From: Bacteroidota bacterium
GTDB lineage: Bacteria > Bacteroidota > Bacteroidia > Chitinophagales > Saprospiraceae
DNA length: 35,755 nt
Direction of reading: 5' to 3'
Assembly (NCBI GenBank): GCA_024743405.1
Contig: JANSWP010000074.1
Span: 1-35,755, forward strand
Shown here: in pieces, positions 33,149 to 35,755 of the stretch
How the letters are laid out: every line of letters starts with the position of its first letter
How positions within the stretch are numbered: position 1 is the stretch's first letter
Notes under the pieces: generated by a model
Databases searched by the model: none
What the model saw: the letters and a program-made list of their open reading frames with translations, nothing else
Told to the model about the DNA's origin: nothing
Position numbers and translations under genes: made by a program

Positions 33149-34900
33149 ATGTCAAAACAAATAGCCAAATCTCCTGAAGTATTACTCAAAGAGGCAAAAA
33201 TAAAAGAACTTCAAGCTCTCTTAAAGAAAAGGCAAACTACGCTCAAAAGTCTGAAAACTCGCCTGAAAAACATGCAAACGGATATATCGGAAATCTCTCG
33301 ACGGACGCAAACGGAAGTATACGATAGGATGGTGAAAATGGATACACTACGAAAAGAAGTTGCGAACTTGGCAAAGCAATTAAAGAAGGTAAAAGGGATG
33401 AGTGAAGAAGACAAAGAGCAACTTCAAATAATGGCGGAGGAATTGATGGCAGAGGATCTTTTTGGCGAAGGGGAGGAGGCATTTCATAAGTATCGAGAGG
33501 AAAGAGAAAATCCTAAATTTGATTTTGACGAAAATTATCGTGCGAAAATGAAGGATGTTTTTGAAGAGTTTCGAGTCAAACCAGCCGAAAAAGAGCAAAA
33601 AGATATTCGAAAGGTATTCATTAAGTTATCGAATAAATTTCATCCTGACCGAGCCAAATCTGAAAAAGAGGAAAAGACTTTTCATTCAATGATGCTTCAA
33701 ATAAATGAAGCCTATCAGTCAGGGGATATCCAAGTTTTATTGGAATTGGAACGACTTTATTTTTCGGAAGACTTGGATTTGAATGAGGTTAAAGAATTGA
33801 CAGTTGATGTATTGCAAAAAGAAATTGATCGACTTGAAAAAGAAGTAGAATTTATTGATAGTCAGGTGAATAGGACTAGTGATGAAATAGGAAATCTTCG
33901 GAGTTCGGATTTGGGCTCTATGCTTTCTGGAGTCAAAAAAGCGGAAAGACATGGAGGAGGGATGGATGCCATGACCGAAGGTTTTGATGAAGCGATTGTT
34001 ATGCTTGAACGTTTAAAAGAAGGGTTTGAAGACTCGATCAAAATAGGAGCCCTTTCCCCGATCTTACAAGAAATTTTGATGGGACAAGTAGGAGGTATGT
34101 TCGATGATGGTTTATTTGATGGGGTTGATGACGATGAATTTGATGAGGAGGATATGAATGCCTTTATGGAGATGTTGAGTGGAGGTGGTTTCCAAGGAAA
34201 TGCTGGTTTTGGGGGTACTGTAAAAAATCCTAAGTTTAAAGTTGGGTCTTCTGTGTGTGTAAAAAAATCAGTTAAATCAGAGGTAATGCCGGGGTTGAAT
34301 ATGAAAGATTGGGAAGGACGAGTAGTGAACACCCATATTAGTATTGGAGGTAAGGAGGTATATGAAGTTGAGTTTGATAGTGTTACATTAGGTCAAATCC
34401 CCTTAAAAAATCTTAGAGAGGCCATCTATGAAATGGAGGTTTTTGATGAACACGATTTTTCTGCCAATGAATTGGAAAAAAGCAAACCTCGAGATAAGGA
34501 GCAAGATACATTGATTGCTTATCGAACCTTGTTGCACACCTATAGTTGGGATCATGTGGAAGATGCAAAACAGCGAAAGCGATTGCAAAAGATTCTGTTG
34601 AAAAAACCGGAGAAAACAGATATTGAAAACTGGGAGGCTTATCTGATTAGAAATCTAAAATTTCCTTTTGAAGCTGTCGGGAAGGGATGCCTTGTTGATG
34701 GGCTACCAGAGGCAGAGTACGTGACGATCGAAAGTTTATTAGGTTATAATAAAGAGGTAGGACTTATAGTCGGAGGTGATTTTGACGGACAAAAAATTTC
34801 CTATCCCATGTTCGATTTAACAACTGAAACAGAGTCAGATAAATTGTATGAGGTGCTTGATGATTATTATGAATGGGCCTTCATGAATTTTGATATATAA
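33149..34900 (+). CDS. J-domain protein with SH3-like and CcbP-like (calcium-binding) domains
   Basis: This is a 583-residue cytoplasmic protein with no signal peptide. Residues 10-115 are a coiled coil (IKELQALLKKRQTTLKSLK). Residues ~150-200 are a J-like domain: DIRKVFIKLSNKFHPDRAK with the HPD motif at 165-167, then LQINEAYQSGD. A second coiled coil (~215-250) and an acidic stretch (GVDDDEFDEEDMNAF, 325-339) follow. Residues 361-430 look like an SH3/KOW-like barrel (PKFKVGSSVCVKK, WEGRVVN, YEVEFDSVTLGQIPLKNL). Residues 490-583 resemble the CcbP calcium-binding family (WEAYLIRNLKFPFEAV, LGYNKEVGLIVGGDFDGQK, YEVLDDYYEWAF). The HPD motif implies partnership with an Hsp70. Ca binding is inference from the family. 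It follows the VCBS gene by 65 bases and could be co-transcribed. Confidence 0.78.
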   Translation: MSKQIAKSPEVLLKEAKIKELQALLKKRQTTLKSLKTRLKNMQTDISEISRRTQTEVYDRMVKMDTLRKEVANLAKQLKKVKGMSEEDKEQLQIMAEELMAEDLFGEGEEAFHKYREERENPKFDFDENYRAKMKDVFEEFRVKPAEKEQKDIRKVFIKLSNKFHPDRAKSEKEEKTFHSMMLQINEAYQSGDIQVLLELERLYFSEDLDLNEVKELTVDVLQKEIDRLEKEVEFIDSQVNRTSDEIGNLRSSDLGSMLSGVKKAERHGGGMDAMTEGFDEAIVMLERLKEGFEDSIKIGALSPILQEILMGQVGGMFDDGLFDGVDDDEFDEEDMNAFMEMLSGGGFQGNAGFGGTVKNPKFKVGSSVCVKKSVKSEVMPGLNMKDWEGRVVNTHISIGGKEVYEVEFDSVTLGQIPLKNLREAIYEMEVFDEHDFSANELEKSKPRDKEQDTLIAYRTLLHTYSWDHVEDAKQRKRLQKILLKKPEKTDIENWEAYLIRNLKFPFEAVGKGCLVDGLPEAEYVTIESLLGYNKEVGLIVGGDFDGQKISYPMFDLTTETESDKLYEVLDDYYEWAFMNFDI

Positions 34901-34914
34901 AACTATACGAGATT

Positions 34915-34970
34915 GAGGGATTATCCCAAGTTTTACCGCTTTAAAAGAGGATAAAACTTGGAATAACCTC
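34915..34970. terminator. Convergent terminator hairpin
   Basis: CCAAGTTTTA (34926-34935) pairs with TAAAACTTGG (34952-34961), and the stem continues imperfectly to GAGG/CCTC at the outer ends. It lies between the J-domain gene and the oppositely oriented lactonase gene, about 15 bases from each stop. Confidence 0.7.
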
Positions 34971-34984
34971 TAATTAGTGTCCAA

Positions 34985-35755
34985 TCACTGCATAAATTTC
35001 AAGCAAACTGGTGTCATCACTTCCTTTACAAAACCAGTTTCTTCTAACATTCCTGTTTTTGAGTTAATCTTAAAAGTGACGATGGAATCTGAATTCTGAT
35101 TGGCAACCAAAAGAAATTTTCCAGATGGGTCAATTTCAAAATCTCGAGGAATTAATCCTTTCGAATCTTGTGTGCCTAAAAACGTCAATTCACCAGTTTC
35201 AGTATCAACTTTAAACATCGCAATACTATTTTCGGTATCACTTTTTATATCTCTATTGGAGGCGTATAAAAATTGTCCATTCGGATGAATTTTGATGGCG
35301 GCACAGTTAACCATTCCTTCACTATCTGATTTTCCCCAGGTGTCAGCAACTTGAACCAACTCAAAGTCATCATTTCCGTTTTCATATTTGAACGTTTCAA
35401 TTGAATGATTTAATTCGCCTAAGACATACATTCGGTTTAGCGTTGGATGAAAAGCCAAATGACGAGGTCCTGCTCCTTCAGTTAATGTAATTTCGCCCAT
35501 TCTGTTCATCATTCCTGTGCTGTCTAAATTATATTGAATCACTTGGTTAATCCCTAAATCAACTGCAAAAACAGCATTATCAGTAATACCAGGAACAATC
35601 ATGTGTGCATGTGCTGCTTCTTGTCGAGGTAGATTTACTTTTCTAATTTGATGAATATGTGTAACAATTGAATTACCCAAGCTTCCATCTGCTAAAATGG
35701 GGTAAGATGAGACTGTTCCTCCTACATAATTGGCCACCAAAACAAATTTCCCAGA
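34985..35755 (-). CDS. Lactonase-family (6-phosphogluconolactonase-like) protein, 5' end outside the window
   Basis: The visible 256 residues are the C-terminal part of a seven-bladed propeller of the lactonase family, and the reading frame runs off the right edge. SGKFVLVANYVGGTVSSYPI at the edge is the repeated blade signature; it recurs as GKFLLVANQNSDSIVTFKI near the end. Other blade motifs are AVDLGINQVIQYNL, GAGPRHLAFHPTLNRMYVLGE, IHPNGQFLYASNRD and LIPRDFEIDPSGKFL. Family members are usually 340-390 residues, so about a third is missing, including any signal peptide. The best-known member hydrolyses 6-phosphogluconolactone, but many Bacteroidota copies are secreted with unknown substrates, so I do not assign pgl. 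A TTG near 35740 is not the start. Confidence 0.9.
   Translation of the reverse strand, partial: SGKFVLVANYVGGTVSSYPILADGSLGNSIVTHIHQIRKVNLPRQEAAHAHMIVPGITDNAVFAVDLGINQVIQYNLDSTGMMNRMGEITLTEGAGPRHLAFHPTLNRMYVLGELNHSIETFKYENGNDDFELVQVADTWGKSDSEGMVNCAAIKIHPNGQFLYASNRDIKSDTENSIAMFKVDTETGELTFLGTQDSKGLIPRDFEIDPSGKFLLVANQNSDSIVTFKINSKTGMLEETGFVKEVMTPVCLKFMQ

Noticed and set aside
33862-34332. 156-codon Ser/Pro-rich ORF opposite the J-domain gene
   Set aside because: It is the antisense of an acidic and Gly-rich coding region; the sense frame has clear domains.
34985-35755. Assigning gene symbol pgl to the lactonase-family protein
   Set aside because: The N-terminal third is missing and many family members in this phylum have unknown substrates.

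Overview
The window is a piece of a Bacteroidota chromosome. It is AT-rich and tightly packed. The signs are a type IX secretion (T9SS) type A C-terminal domain, SprB-type repeats, a DUF5686 outer-membrane protein, DUF1800/DUF1501 genes side by side, a TonB receptor with an N-terminal carboxypeptidase-D-like domain, and promoter boxes of the Bacteroidota TAnnTTTG type. The lineage may be Saprospiria or a relative, but that is inference from gene style only. No rRNA, tRNA, CRISPR array, transposase, integrase or phage gene was seen.

Layout. 1-3078: a TPP-riboswitch-controlled TonB-dependent receptor (probably thiamin uptake), followed by a tiny lipoprotein ORF that may be a gene remnant. 3096-8208: a membrane-anchored SGNH hydrolase, the heptose epimerase HldD, a small 2TM-like protein and a DUF5686 protein. 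8772-14600: a lipoprotein with a degenerate peptidase-like half joined to a GH113-like glycosidase, then an AsmA-family protein. 14689-18714: a 1341-residue protein with a propeller, twelve SprB repeats and an OmpA-like anchor. 19268-26679: a probable four-gene operon (DUF1800, DUF1501, PA14/discoidin T9SS cargo, duplicated fibre-like protein) with a strong terminator. 27489-29228: a secreted two-domain protein and an AraC-type regulator, transcribed divergently from promoters that carry the same sequence block. 29802-34900: a large VCBS/ASPIC-UnbV lipoprotein and a J-domain protein with a CcbP-like tail. 34985-end: a lactonase-family protein cut by the window edge.

Most genes concern the cell surface: nutrient uptake, LPS heptose, outer-membrane assembly, secreted adhesin-like proteins and surface glycan hydrolysis.

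The most unusual layer is noncoding. Several intergenic gaps hold dispersed palindromic elements. Three of them (11241-11405, 18772-18933, 18960-19117) share terminal inverted repeats and a conserved core, while their inner and outer stems differ in sequence but stay paired. A fourth (27265-27482) has two end hairpins of the same geometry in opposite orientation plus a long central hairpin. Two more palindromic clusters lie at 29251-29572. The other notable items are the J-domain/CcbP fusion, the propeller-SprB-OmpA architecture, and the mirrored promoter/operator block between the AraC gene and its divergent neighbour.
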